From contig JAJZVC010000001.1 of the NCBI GenBank assembly GCA_021845865.1, forward strand, positions 1-64,000: a DNA stretch of 64,000 bases, in the 5' to 3' direction. The stretch comes from Pseudomonadota bacterium (GTDB lineage Bacteria > Pseudomonadota > Gammaproteobacteria > Burkholderiales > UBA9220). The translations under genes and the position numbers were made by a program. Below the pieces are notes generated by a model. That model was not told where the DNA came from. It saw only the letters and a list, made by a program, of their open reading frames with translations, and ran no database searches. Positions 18,363-26,807 of this stretch are shown one piece after another (the stretch's first letter is position 1; the number at the start of each line of letters is the position of its first letter).

Positions 18363-20897
18363 ATGAAACGCATGTTATTCAATGCGACCCAGGCCGAGGA
18401 ATTGCGGGTCGCCATTGTCGATGGTCAAAAACTGATCGACCTCGACATTGAATCGGCCGGCAAAGAACAGCGCAAGAGCAATATCTACAAGGGGGTCATC
18501 ACCCGCATCGAGCCCAGCCTCGAAGCGGCCTTCGTCGATTACGGCACCGACCGTCACGGCTTTCTCCCCTTCAAGGAAATCTCCCGCAGCAACTTCGTCG
18601 AGGGTGTCGATGCCTCCCGCGCACGCATCCAGGACGCCATCCGCGAAGGCCAGGAAGTCATCGTCCAGGTGGAAAAGGACGAGCGTGGCAACAAGGGCGC
18701 GGCCCTGACCACCTTCATCAGCCTGGCCGGCCGCTATCTGGTGCTGATGCCCAACAACCCCCGCGGCGGCGGCGTGTCCCGTCGCATCGAGGGCGAGGAC
18801 CGCAATGAATTGCGGGACATCATGGCCCAACTGGAAGTGCCCCAGGGCATGAGCATCATCGCCCGCACCGCCGGTATCGGCCGCACCCTGGAAGAACTCC
18901 AGTGGGACCTCAACTACCTCCTGCAACTGTGGGGCGCCATCGAAAACGCCGCCAAGCTGCAAAGCGGCGCCTTCCTCATCTACCAGGAGGGCAGCCTGGT
19001 CATCCGCGCCATCCGCGACTATTTCCAGCCTGAAATCGGTGAAATCCTCATCGACACCCCCGCCATCCACGAGCAGGCGGTGCAGTTCATGGGCCACGTG
19101 ATGCCCCAGAACGTGAACAAGGTGAAGCTGTACACCGATGACATTCCCCTCTTCTCCCGCTTCCAGATCGAGCACCAGATCGAGACGGCCTTTTCCCGGG
19201 AAGTGACGCTGCCCTCCGGCGGCGCCATCATCATCGACCACACCGAGGCCCTGGTCTCCATCGACGTCAACTCCGCCCGCGCCACCAAGGGCTCCGACAT
19301 CGAACAGACCGCCCTCAACACCAACCTGGAAGCCGCCGACGAGGTGGCCCGCCAACTGCGCCTGCGGGATTTGGGCGGTCTGATCGTGATCGACTTCATC
19401 GACATGGAAAGCCAGCGCAACCAGCGGGAAGTGGAAAACCGCCTGCGGGAAGCCCTCCACTACGACCGCGCACGGGTGCAGATGGGCAAGATTTCCCGCT
19501 TCGGCCTGCTGGAGCTGTCCCGTCAGCGCCTGCAGCCAAGCCTGGGCGAAACCAGCCACATCTCCTGCCCCCGCTGCCACGGCACCGGCCACATCCGCGG
19601 CATCGAATCCTCCGCCCTGCACATCCTGCGCATCATCCAGGAAGAAGCGATGAAGGAGAACACCTATGCCGTTCACGCTCAGGTTCCCGTGGACGTCGCC
19701 ACCTTCCTGCTGAACGAAAAGCGCAGCGATATCCACAGCGTCGAGGCTCGCCTGCGGGTCAACGTGCTGCTGATCCCCAACATCCATATGGAAACCCCCC
19801 ACTACACCGTCGCCCGCCTGCGCCGCGATGATGCCGCCCAGCCGGAATACAACCAGCCGAGCTACAAGATGGTTGACGCTCCCGTAGTGGAAGACACCCT
19901 GAAAGCGGAAGCCGCCGAAGCCAAGCCCCAGCGTCCCCAGGCCGCCGTCCGGGGCATCACCCCTGAACAGCCGGCCCCGGTGGTGGCCGAGCCCGCCGCC
20001 ACCTCTACCTGGATCGCCAAGATCAAGGGCTGGTTCCAGAAACTCGGCGCTCCCAAGGAAGAAACGCCTCCCCCCAGGAAACGTCCTGCCCGCCAGGAAC
20101 AACGCCGCCGCGAAGGTGGACGTGAAGGCGGACGCGATGGGCGAGGCCGTGAGCGTAGCGAGCGCGGAGAGCGCGGCGAAGGCCGCAGTGAAGGCCGTCA
20201 GCAGGCCCAGCGTCAGCCCCGCCAGGAACGTCAAGAACGTCAGGAACGCCCCGCTCCACAAGCGAAGCCCGTAGAGCAGGCGGCCAAGCAGCCGGCCGCC
20301 GCGAAACCCGAAGCCCCGGCTGGCGAGGGGGGGGACAATCGCCGTCGCCGCAACCGTGGCGGCCGTCGCGGCGAGCGGCGGGAAGAAGGTGCCGCGCAGG
20401 CAGTTCCCGCAGCGGCGCAGGAAACCCAGGCGGAAAACCTTGCGGCAGCCATGCCTAGCGCTGCGGCAACGGAAACGGTAGCGCCCCGCAACGAACCGGT
20501 TGGCGCCCCGGAAGCGAAGCGCGAAGAGAACCAGTCGGCAACGCAAGCCACCGAAGCCCCGGCTGCAGAAAAGGCTCCGGCGGAAACCGCTCCCGCGGCT
20601 CAGTCTGTGGAAATGCCTGTGGCAGCGCCAACGGCGGAAGAGGATAAGCCACGCCGCCGCCGCCGCCCGCCCCAAGAGGCCGCGCCTCGCCCTGCTCCCG
20701 TAGCGGCTGTAGCGGCTCCGGCTAGCGATCTGGTCATGATCGAAACTCGGCCCGAAGCCGTCCAGGCGATGCAGAGCCAGCCGGAACCCGAACCCGCGGC
20801 GGCGCCGTCCCGCAGCAGCGCGCCGCGTCCCTGGCAAATGCAGCCGGAAGCGCCCAATGAACCGATGGTAATGATCGAAACCAAGAAGGAAGACTGA
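18363..20897 (+). CDS. rne: Ribonuclease E
   Basis: Essential endoribonuclease for mRNA decay and rRNA/tRNA processing, and scaffold of the degradosome. The catalytic half (about residues 1-500) has the S1 domain (about 38-120), the DNase I-like region with IDVNSARAT and the metal-site IDFIDM, and the zinc-link CPRCHGTGH. The C-terminal half is disordered. It includes an Arg/Glu/Gly-rich RNA-binding stretch (about 575-660), Ala/Glu/Pro-rich linkers, and the peptide VMIET twice (about residues 791-795 and again at the C-terminus). 844 residues. The ATG at 18363 gives the conserved MKRMLFNAT start; an upstream start would add 13 unconserved residues. Confidence 0.96.
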   Translation: MKRMLFNATQAEELRVAIVDGQKLIDLDIESAGKEQRKSNIYKGVITRIEPSLEAAFVDYGTDRHGFLPFKEISRSNFVEGVDASRARIQDAIREGQEVIVQVEKDERGNKGAALTTFISLAGRYLVLMPNNPRGGGVSRRIEGEDRNELRDIMAQLEVPQGMSIIARTAGIGRTLEELQWDLNYLLQLWGAIENAAKLQSGAFLIYQEGSLVIRAIRDYFQPEIGEILIDTPAIHEQAVQFMGHVMPQNVNKVKLYTDDIPLFSRFQIEHQIETAFSREVTLPSGGAIIIDHTEALVSIDVNSARATKGSDIEQTALNTNLEAADEVARQLRLRDLGGLIVIDFIDMESQRNQREVENRLREALHYDRARVQMGKISRFGLLELSRQRLQPSLGETSHISCPRCHGTGHIRGIESSALHILRIIQEEAMKENTYAVHAQVPVDVATFLLNEKRSDIHSVEARLRVNVLLIPNIHMETPHYTVARLRRDDAAQPEYNQPSYKMVDAPVVEDTLKAEAAEAKPQRPQAAVRGITPEQPAPVVAEPAATSTWIAKIKGWFQKLGAPKEETPPPRKRPARQEQRRREGGREGGRDGRGRERSERGERGEGRSEGRQQAQRQPRQERQERQERPAPQAKPVEQAAKQPAAAKPEAPAGEGGDNRRRRNRGGRRGERREEGAAQAVPAAAQETQAENLAAAMPSAAATETVAPRNEPVGAPEAKREENQSATQATEAPAAEKAPAETAPAAQSVEMPVAAPTAEEDKPRRRRRPPQEAAPRPAPVAAVAAPASDLVMIETRPEAVQAMQSQPEPEPAAAPSRSSAPRPWQMQPEAPNEPMVMIETKKED

Positions 20898-20914
20898 TCA
20901 AGCCACCGGGCGGC

Positions 20915-20943
20915 AAAAAAGGCGAGGATTCCTCGCCTTTTTT
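20915..20943. terminator. Bidirectional terminator between rne and the phosphatase gene
   Basis: A stem of GGCGAGG/CCTCGCC extended by A-run/T-run pairing forms around an ATT loop. It has six A on the left and six T on the right, so it can stop transcripts from both convergent genes. Confidence 0.85.
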
Positions 20944-20969
20944 GTTGGCCGCCGCTGCCCGGATTGCCG

Positions 20970-21449
20970 CTACCTGCGCCCCCCGGACAATTCCTCCAGC
21001 AAACCCTGGGCGGCATCCTCAACCAAGTCCAGGACGCGTTCGAAACCCTGAGCACCGCCATAATAAGGGTCGGGCACCTCCTTATCGTCAAAATTGCGGC
21101 TGTATTCCAAAAACAGCTTCACCTTGCCGCGCTGCTCCGGACCGCACAAACGGTGGAGGTTGGCGAGATTGTCGCGGTCCATGGCCAGGATCAGGTCGAA
21201 ATGCTCAAAATCCTGGCGGCTTACCTGCCTTCCGCGCAGGGCGCTCAGGTCGTAGCCCCGTTTTATCGCCGCCTGTTGGGTGCGGCGGTCCGGCTCCTTG
21301 CCGACGTGATAATCGTGGGTGCCAGCAGAGTCGATATGGAACGCGTCGGTCAGCCCCGCCCGCTCCACTACATGGCGGAACACGCCTTCAGCCGTTGGCG
21401 AGCGGCAGATGTTGCCCATGCAGACAAACAGCACCTTAGTCTTCGTCAT
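20970..21449 (-). CDS. Low-molecular-weight protein tyrosine phosphatase
   Basis: Cytoplasmic phosphatase of the LMW-PTP family. The CX5R signature CMGNICRS has nucleophile Cys10 and Arg16. The general-acid motif DPYYGG carries Asp127. 159 residues, the usual size. Such enzymes counteract bacterial tyrosine kinases, often in exopolysaccharide control. No kinase lies nearby, so the partner is unknown. An arsenate-reductase role is less likely with the DPYYGG motif. The start overlaps the uvrB 3' end by 14 bp, so it is co-transcribed with uvrB. Confidence 0.92.
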   Translation of the reverse strand: MTKTKVLFVCMGNICRSPTAEGVFRHVVERAGLTDAFHIDSAGTHDYHVGKEPDRRTQQAAIKRGYDLSALRGRQVSRQDFEHFDLILAMDRDNLANLHRLCGPEQRGKVKLFLEYSRNFDDKEVPDPYYGGAQGFERVLDLVEDAAQGLLEELSGGRR

Positions 21450-23469
21450 GTAATTCCACCCCGTAAAACTTCTGTTTCAACTCTTTCAGTTTGTCCCTGA
21501 GCTGGGCGGCCTGTTCGAACTCCAGGTTCTTGGCCGCTTCCAGCATTTCCTTCTCGATCCGTTTCAGCTCCTTGACCAATTGCTTCTCGGTCATGTGCTC
21601 GTAGGTGGCGCGTTCCTGGGCGGCCTTCAGCTCCTGCTTGGCCGCGTCCGGGCTGTAAACACCGTCGATGATGTCCTTGATGCGCTTGGACACGCTCTTG
21701 GGCGTGATGCCGTGCGCCTCGTTGTGGGCGATCTGCTTGGCGCGGCGGCGCTCGGTTTCGTCGATGGCGCGGCGCATCGAGTCGGTGATCTTGTCGGCGT
21801 AAAGGATGGCGGTGCCGTGCAGGTGCCGCGCCGCCCGACCGATGGTCTGGATCAGGGAACGCTCGGAACGCAGGAAACCTTCCTTGTCCGCGTCCAGAAT
21901 GGCCACCAGTGACACTTCCGGAATATCCAACCCTTCCCGCAGCAGGTTGATTCCCACCAGGACGTCGAACACCCCCAGGCGCAGGTCGCGGATGATTTCC
22001 ACCCGCTCCACGGTATCGATGTCCGAGTGCAGATAGCGCACCTTGATGCCGTGCTCGGACAGGTAATCAGTGAGGTCCTCCGCCATGCGCTTGGTCAGGG
22101 TGGTGACCAGCACCCGCTCGCCGTTGGCGATGCGGGCATTGGCCTCGGACAGCAGGTCGTCCACCTGGGTCGCCACGGGGCGGATTTCCACCACCGGGTC
22201 CACCAGGCCCGTCGGGCGCACCACCTGCTCCACCACTTGGCCGGCATGCTGGTTTTCGTACTCCGCCGGGGTGGCGGAAATGAACACCGTCTGGCGCATC
22301 ATGCGCTCGAACTCCTCGAACTTCAGAGGCCGGTTGTCCATCGCCGAGGGCAGGCGGAAGCCGTACTCCACCAGATTTTCCTTCCGGGCCCGATCGCCTT
22401 TGTACATGCCGCCGACCTGGGGAACGGTGACATGGGATTCGTCGATGAACATCAGGGCGTTGGGCGGCAGGTAATCGATCAGGGTCGGCGGCGGTTCTCC
22501 CGGCTTGCGCCCGGACAGGTGGCGGGAATAGTTCTCGATGCCCTTGCAGAAGCCCAGTTCGTTGAGCATTTCCAGGTCGAAGCGGGTGCGCTGCTCGATG
22601 CGCTGGGCTTCCACCAGCTTGTTCTCCTTGGTGAAGTAGGCCACCCGCTGGCGCAATTCGGCCTTGATGTTCTCCAGGGCCCGCAGCACCGTGGCCCTGG
22701 GCGTGACGTAGTGGCTCGACGGGTAAATGGTGAAGCGCGGGATTTTGCTCAGGATATGCCCGGTCAGGGGGTCGAACAGGGAAAGCTGCTCCACCTCGTC
22801 GTCGAAGAGAGTGATGCGCAGCGCATGCTCGGAGTTTTCCGCCGGGAAGACGTCGATGACATCCCCCCGCACCCGGAAGGTACCCCGGTGGAAATCCAGT
22901 TCGTTGCGCTCGTACTGCATCTCCGACAGCCGCTTGATGATGTCCCGCTGCCCGCTTCGGTCCCCCGTTCGCAGGTGGAGAATCATGTTATGGTAGTCGT
23001 CCTTGTCGCCGATACCGTAAATGCACGACACCGTCGCCACGATGATGCTGTCGTGGCGTTCCAGCAGGGACTTGGTGGCCGAGAGACGCATCTGTTCGAT
23101 GTGCTCGTTGATGCTGGAATCCTTCTCGATGAACAGATCCCGGGACGGCACGTAGGCTTCCGGCTGGTAATAGTCGTAGTAGGAAACGAAATACTCCACC
23201 GCGTTCTCGGGGAAAAACTCCCGCATTTCCGCGTAAAGCTGGGCCGCCAGGGTCTTGTTGGGCGCCATTACCAGGGCCGGCCGCCCCAGGCGGGCGATGA
23301 CATTGGCCATGGTGTAGGTCTTGCCTGAGCCGGTCACCCCCAGCAGGGTCTGGAACGACAGCCCGCTTTCGATGCCCTCCACCAGTTGAGCAATGGCTGC
23401 AGGCTGGTCGCCAGCGGGCTCGAAAGGTTGATGCAGGCGGAAAGGGCTATTGGGAAAAGTGACGACCAC
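21436..23469 (-). CDS. uvrB: Excinuclease ABC subunit UvrB
   Basis: DNA-damage-verifying helicase-like subunit of nucleotide excision repair. Walker A GVTGSGKT (about residues 43-50), the beta-hairpin with [12 protein letters not shown], the helicase motifs DESHV and [18 protein letters not shown], and a C-terminal UVR motif that binds UvrC are all visible. A GTG start at 23469 gives 677 residues, close to E. coli's 673. An upstream GTG at 23520 would add 17 unconserved hydrophobic residues. No clear ribosome site supports either start. The phosphatase gene overlaps its 3' end. Confidence 0.95.
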   Translation of the reverse strand: MVVTFPNSPFRLHQPFEPAGDQPAAIAQLVEGIESGLSFQTLLGVTGSGKTYTMANVIARLGRPALVMAPNKTLAAQLYAEMREFFPENAVEYFVSYYDYYQPEAYVPSRDLFIEKDSSINEHIEQMRLSATKSLLERHDSIIVATVSCIYGIGDKDDYHNMILHLRTGDRSGQRDIIKRLSEMQYERNELDFHRGTFRVRGDVIDVFPAENSEHALRITLFDDEVEQLSLFDPLTGHILSKIPRFTIYPSSHYVTPRATVLRALENIKAELRQRVAYFTKENKLVEAQRIEQRTRFDLEMLNELGFCKGIENYSRHLSGRKPGEPPPTLIDYLPPNALMFIDESHVTVPQVGGMYKGDRARKENLVEYGFRLPSAMDNRPLKFEEFERMMRQTVFISATPAEYENQHAGQVVEQVVRPTGLVDPVVEIRPVATQVDDLLSEANARIANGERVLVTTLTKRMAEDLTDYLSEHGIKVRYLHSDIDTVERVEIIRDLRLGVFDVLVGINLLREGLDIPEVSLVAILDADKEGFLRSERSLIQTIGRAARHLHGTAILYADKITDSMRRAIDETERRRAKQIAHNEAHGITPKSVSKRIKDIIDGVYSPDAAKQELKAAQERATYEHMTEKQLVKELKRIEKEMLEAAKNLEFEQAAQLRDKLKELKQKFYGVELHDED

Positions 23470-23561
23470 GAGTAGAATTACAACTTTTTGACAGACAGGA
23501 ATTTTACCACGCGCGGCCACCCAAATCCGCCCGTTGGAACGAAGGAATCAAGGAAGGCATC

Positions 23562-24755
23562 TTGGAACTCTCCCACCGCGTTCAAGCCATCAAGGAATCC
23601 CCCACCCTCGCCGTCACCGCCCGCGCCGCCAAGCTGAAGGCCGAAGGCAAGGACATCATCGGCCTCGGCGCCGGCGAGCCCGATTTCGACACCCCACAGC
23701 ACATCAAGGATGCCGCGAAAAAGGCCATCGACGACGGCTTCACCAAGTACACCCCGGTGGGCGGCATTCCCGGCCTGAAAAACGCCATCGCCGCCAAGCT
23801 GAAGCGCGACAATGGCTTCGACTACAGCGCCAAGGAAATCATCGTCGGCGTCGGCGGCAAGCAATGTATTTTCAACCTCGCCCTGGCGGTGCTGAACCCC
23901 GGCGACGAGGTAGTGGTCCCCGCCCCTTACTGGGTGTCCTATTCCGACATCGCCATGGTGGCCGAAGCCACGCCCGTGATCGTCAACTGCGGCATCGAGC
24001 AGGGTTTCAAACTCACCCCCGCCCAGTTGGAAGGGGCCATCACGGCCAAAACCAAGCTGTTCATGATCAACAGCCCCTCCAACCCCACCGGAGCCGTGTA
24101 CACTCTAGACGAGCTCAAGGCCCTGGGTGAGGTGCTGAAAAAACACCCCCACGTGCTGGTGGCTACCGACGACATGTACGAGCATGTCAACCTGTCCGGG
24201 GAGAAATTCGTCAACATTCTCAATGCCACGCCTGAACTGAAGGAACGCTGCGTGGTGCTGAACGGCGTCTCCAAGGCCTACTCCATGACCGGCTGGCGCA
24301 TCGGCTATGCCGCCGGCCCGGAAAAAATCATCAAGGCCATGGAAATCCTCCAGTCCCAGTCCACCTCCAATCCCACCTCGATTTCACAGATAGCCGCCCA
24401 GGCCGCCCTGGAAGGCGACCAGTCCTGCATCGAGCCGATGGTCAAGGCCTTCCGCGAACGCCATGAATTCGTGGTACGCCGCTTCAACGAAATCAAAGGA
24501 TTGAAGTGCATCAAGGCCGGCGGGGCATTCTATGCCTTCCCCGACGCCCGCGAGGCAATCGCCTCCCTGCGCCAGCGAGGCATTATTGCGGAAGCCACCG
24601 ACTTGGCCCTGTCCGAATACCTGCTGGAAAAGGCAGGCGTCGCCGTCGTCCCTGGTTCAGCCTTTGGCGCAGCGGGCTATTTCCGCATCTCCTTTGCCAC
24701 CTCGATGAAGAACCTGGAAATGGCCTTGGAGCGAATTCAAAACGCCTTGACTTAA
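23562..24755 (+). CDS. Class I PLP-dependent aminotransferase (aspartate aminotransferase, subgroup Ib)
   Basis: Transfers the amino group between aspartate and 2-oxoglutarate; relatives also act on prephenate or other amino acids. Substrate-binding GLGAGEPDFDTP lies near residue 37, FMINSPSNPTGAVY near 165, the PLP lysine in NGVSKAYSMTGWRIGY near 235, and the arginine region FRISFATS near 375. 397 residues, normal. The start is TTG at 23562, supported by the ribosome site AAGGAAGG just upstream and by the family start. It diverges from uvrB and ends at a strong terminator. Confidence 0.92.
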   Translation: MELSHRVQAIKESPTLAVTARAAKLKAEGKDIIGLGAGEPDFDTPQHIKDAAKKAIDDGFTKYTPVGGIPGLKNAIAAKLKRDNGFDYSAKEIIVGVGGKQCIFNLALAVLNPGDEVVVPAPYWVSYSDIAMVAEATPVIVNCGIEQGFKLTPAQLEGAITAKTKLFMINSPSNPTGAVYTLDELKALGEVLKKHPHVLVATDDMYEHVNLSGEKFVNILNATPELKERCVVLNGVSKAYSMTGWRIGYAAGPEKIIKAMEILQSQSTSNPTSISQIAAQAALEGDQSCIEPMVKAFRERHEFVVRRFNEIKGLKCIKAGGAFYAFPDAREAIASLRQRGIIAEATDLALSEYLLEKAGVAVVPGSAFGAAGYFRISFATSMKNLEMALERIQNALT

Positions 24756-24775
24756 GCTATTTTTTCGAAAGACCG

Positions 24776-24802
24776 AAACGGGCGCGCAGAGCGCCCGTTT
24801 TT
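24776..24802 (+). terminator. Terminator after the aminotransferase gene
   Basis: A GC-rich 10-bp hairpin AAACGGGCGC / GCGCCCGTTT with a five-base loop is followed by more T. It stands 21 bp past the stop. Confidence 0.85.
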
Positions 24803-24929
24803 ATTTTACACAAGTAAAAACAATTGCTTATAAAAACTTGCAATTGCTCGTTTCTTTTCTATTCTGTATGCATAACAAAAATTTTCCTAGCGAGGAATGG
24901 TGCCAATGTAACCAGCAGGAGGACGTCCC

Positions 24930-25166
24930 ATGTCGAGCGCTTTTATTCAAACCGAAGCCTTCATTTACCGCTTCCGTAAAGCAATCCCCGCCGAGTGCGA
25001 AACCGCCCGCTCCATTGACCGTAACGACTCGTGGAGCAAAATTGCTGAATATGCGCGTGGAGATGGCTTTAAAGAGCTCGCAGAAGCCCTTGAAATATCG
25101 AGAAATCGTCTTGCGGCAGAAATACACGCCCATCGTTATGGCGAGCAGCACTACACCACCATGTAA
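24930..25166 (+). CDS. Small conserved-looking orphan protein of unknown function (78 aa)
   Basis: I do not recognise this protein. A strong ribosome site AGGAGGA (24917-24923) stands 6 bases before the ATG. Terminators stand before (24776-24802) and after (25184-25215), which marks an independent short transcription unit. The product is hydrophilic with no signal peptide or membrane segment. The middle part (DGFKELAEALEISRNRL, about residues 45-61) reads like a helix-turn-helix pair, so a small DNA-binding or regulatory role is possible. The upstream 120 bp is A+T-rich and could hold its promoter. Confidence 0.65.
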   Translation: MSSAFIQTEAFIYRFRKAIPAECETARSIDRNDSWSKIAEYARGDGFKELAEALEISRNRLAAEIHAHRYGEQHYTTM

Positions 25167-25183
25167 CAACAGGGTGGGTTAAT

Positions 25184-25215
25184 AAGAATGGCCGGATTAT
25201 CCGGCCATTCTTATT
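25184..25215. terminator. Strong hairpin terminator between convergent genes
   Basis: A perfect 12-bp stem AAGAATGGCCGG / CCGGCCATTCTT has a five-base loop, with A/T-rich flanks on both sides. It lies between the 78-residue gene and the end of the efflux operon and probably serves both. Confidence 0.75.
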
Positions 25216-25224
25216 TCCAGGCCA

Positions 25225-26499
25225 TCAGTTCGATGCCCCCTTTTGCTCGTTGTCGTCCACATCCAGGGGCCATAACTGGTGCGCGTCCAGCAGCAGCCGG
25301 TAGCGGCTTTCGGCCGCGTCCACCTGTGCCAGAACAGCGTTCAAGCCCGCTTCCAAGGCTTGGCGCCGTGCCAACAGAACTTCCGGCAAACCGGCCTCGC
25401 CCAAGGAATAGGCGCGGGACATCAAATCGGCGTTGGCCTGCATCTTATCCGCGACTAGCTTGGCTTTTTGCCATGTATCGTAGGCGGTGCTGGCCGTAGC
25501 GTAGGTCGCCGTTGCCTCCACCTCGACCTTGCGTAATACCCCCGCCTCTTGATGGGCGGCCATCTCCGCTCGGGCGGCAGCCCCCTCGGCCACTGCCGCG
25601 CGCCCGGAACCCGGCAGAGGAATCGTCAGGTTAAGGCCGACGATTTTCTCCGTGCCGTCCCGTTCGGATGCGTAGCGTATTCCCACCGTGGGGTCAGGAA
25701 GTCGATCAGCGGACGACCGGGATGACTGGAGCTGCCAACGGCGCGTTTCCGCGCGAGCCACGCCCAGCTCATGGTTCTGGCGCAGGATTTCATCCTTCCA
25801 GTAGGCGGAAGATTGCGACAGCGGCACCGGGGCAACCAATACCGGATTGGCTGGCAAGGCAATGCCACTGAATCGGGACGTCAAGGTCGTGGCCACCATT
25901 TGTTCCCGCAACTTGGCTTGATTGAGGGAGGCTTCCGCCTCGGCCAGGGAGGCTTCCGCCAGCATGGCCTCCAGTCGTGCCGCATCGCCGGCCTTGACCC
26001 GCTTATTCACCGCATCCAGTTGTTTGTTCAATATGTCGACCTGTTCCTGCCATTGCTTGGCCTGGAAATGCTCCCTATACCAGCCGAACCACAGGGCAAG
26101 CAAGGAGCGTCCCGCTTCGTGGAGCGCATCGCCATAGGCCCACTGGGAGACTTCCACCCCCTGCTTGCCCAGCGCTTCGTCCAGGGAAGCCTTGCCGGGA
26201 AGGCGGAAAGGCCGTTCCAGGTTCACTTCCCATTCCTTGTACCGCTGGTTCAAGGCCGTTTCGGTCCGCCGCTGGGAACCGAGGCGGACGTTGTACTCGT
26301 AGCTTCCCGCCTCCAGGCGGGCGCGGTTGGCTTCTTCGACCTTGACGCCGGATTTTGCGGCCAATACCGCCGGATAGCTGTCCATGGCTTGAATCACCAT
26401 GGGCAAGGGCGGCAGATCGGGGTACTCCTGGAAAGTTTCCGCCGCAGCGGGGAAAACCGCGAAAGCTGCCAGGAACGCAGCGCATCCATGCCACTTCAT
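25225..26499 (-). CDS. TolC-family outer-membrane channel of a heavy-metal RND pump (CzcC/CusC type)
   Basis: Outer-membrane efflux protein forming the exit duct of the tripartite pump encoded upstream. The N-terminal signal peptide ends near AVFPAAAETF. Two OEP repeats with long coiled helices follow (about residues 30-220 and 235-415). 424 residues, typical for the CzcC group. The ATG at 26499 has GGGAG upstream and overlaps the preceding stop as ATGA. Last gene of the operon. Confidence 0.9.
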   Translation of the reverse strand: MKWHGCAAFLAAFAVFPAAAETFQEYPDLPPLPMVIQAMDSYPAVLAAKSGVKVEEANRARLEAGSYEYNVRLGSQRRTETALNQRYKEWEVNLERPFRLPGKASLDEALGKQGVEVSQWAYGDALHEAGRSLLALWFGWYREHFQAKQWQEQVDILNKQLDAVNKRVKAGDAARLEAMLAEASLAEAEASLNQAKLREQMVATTLTSRFSGIALPANPVLVAPVPLSQSSAYWKDEILRQNHELGVARAETRRWQLQSSRSSADRLPDPTVGIRYASERDGTEKIVGLNLTIPLPGSGRAAVAEGAAARAEMAAHQEAGVLRKVEVEATATYATASTAYDTWQKAKLVADKMQANADLMSRAYSLGEAGLPEVLLARRQALEAGLNAVLAQVDAAESRYRLLLDAHQLWPLDVDDNEQKGASN

Positions 26500-26807
26500 A
26501 AAAAACTCCCGAATTCCATGACCGGGCAAAGCCAGTACACAATGTCCGCGTTTCCCAGCTTCTCTTTCAGGTGCTCCAGCAAGGCGGGGACATCGGCATC
26601 GTTCAGCACCACTTTCATTTGTACCCGGCGGGCCCGCCCGCGCACCTTCTCGCCCATGCTCTGCAAGCTGGTGTTGCGCCCATGCCCTTCGACGTCGGTC
26701 GTGGTGAAACCGCTGGCCAATTCGTGTTGCATCAGCACTAGGGCCACCATCTGTTCCTCGATGGCCTTGGGGAAAATCAAGGTCAGCAGACAGTTCTTTG
26801 GCTTCAT
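26496..26807 (-). CDS. DUF3240 PII-like protein coupled to the metal RND pump
   Basis: 103 residues with no signal peptide, so cytoplasmic. The pattern (MKPKNCLLTLIFPKAIEEQMVALVL at the start, VQMKVVLNDADVPALLEHL later) matches the DUF3240 family, which has a PII-like ferredoxin fold and is found beside CusA/CzcA-type pumps. Its function is not established; a metal- or nucleotide-sensing subunit for the pump is a reasonable guess. ATGA overlaps join it to the pump gene before and the TolC-type gene after. Confidence 0.82.
   Translation of the reverse strand: MKPKNCLLTLIFPKAIEEQMVALVLMQHELASGFTTTDVEGHGRNTSLQSMGEKVRGRARRVQMKVVLNDADVPALLEHLKEKLGNADIVYWLCPVMEFGSFL

Noticed and set aside
20134-20290. 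Tandem-like repeats in rne coding for Arg/Glu/Gly-rich sequence, considered as a CRISPR or minisatellite
   Set aside because: Repeat units are short and irregular and stay in frame as low-complexity RNA-binding sequence. No spacer-repeat structure exists. No CRISPR array was seen anywhere in the window.
18375-20837. An 820-codon open frame antisense to rne
   Set aside because: It is a high-GC shadow frame with repetitive Gly/Ala/Asp composition, no ribosome site and no recognisable domain. The opposite strand encodes a clear RNase E.
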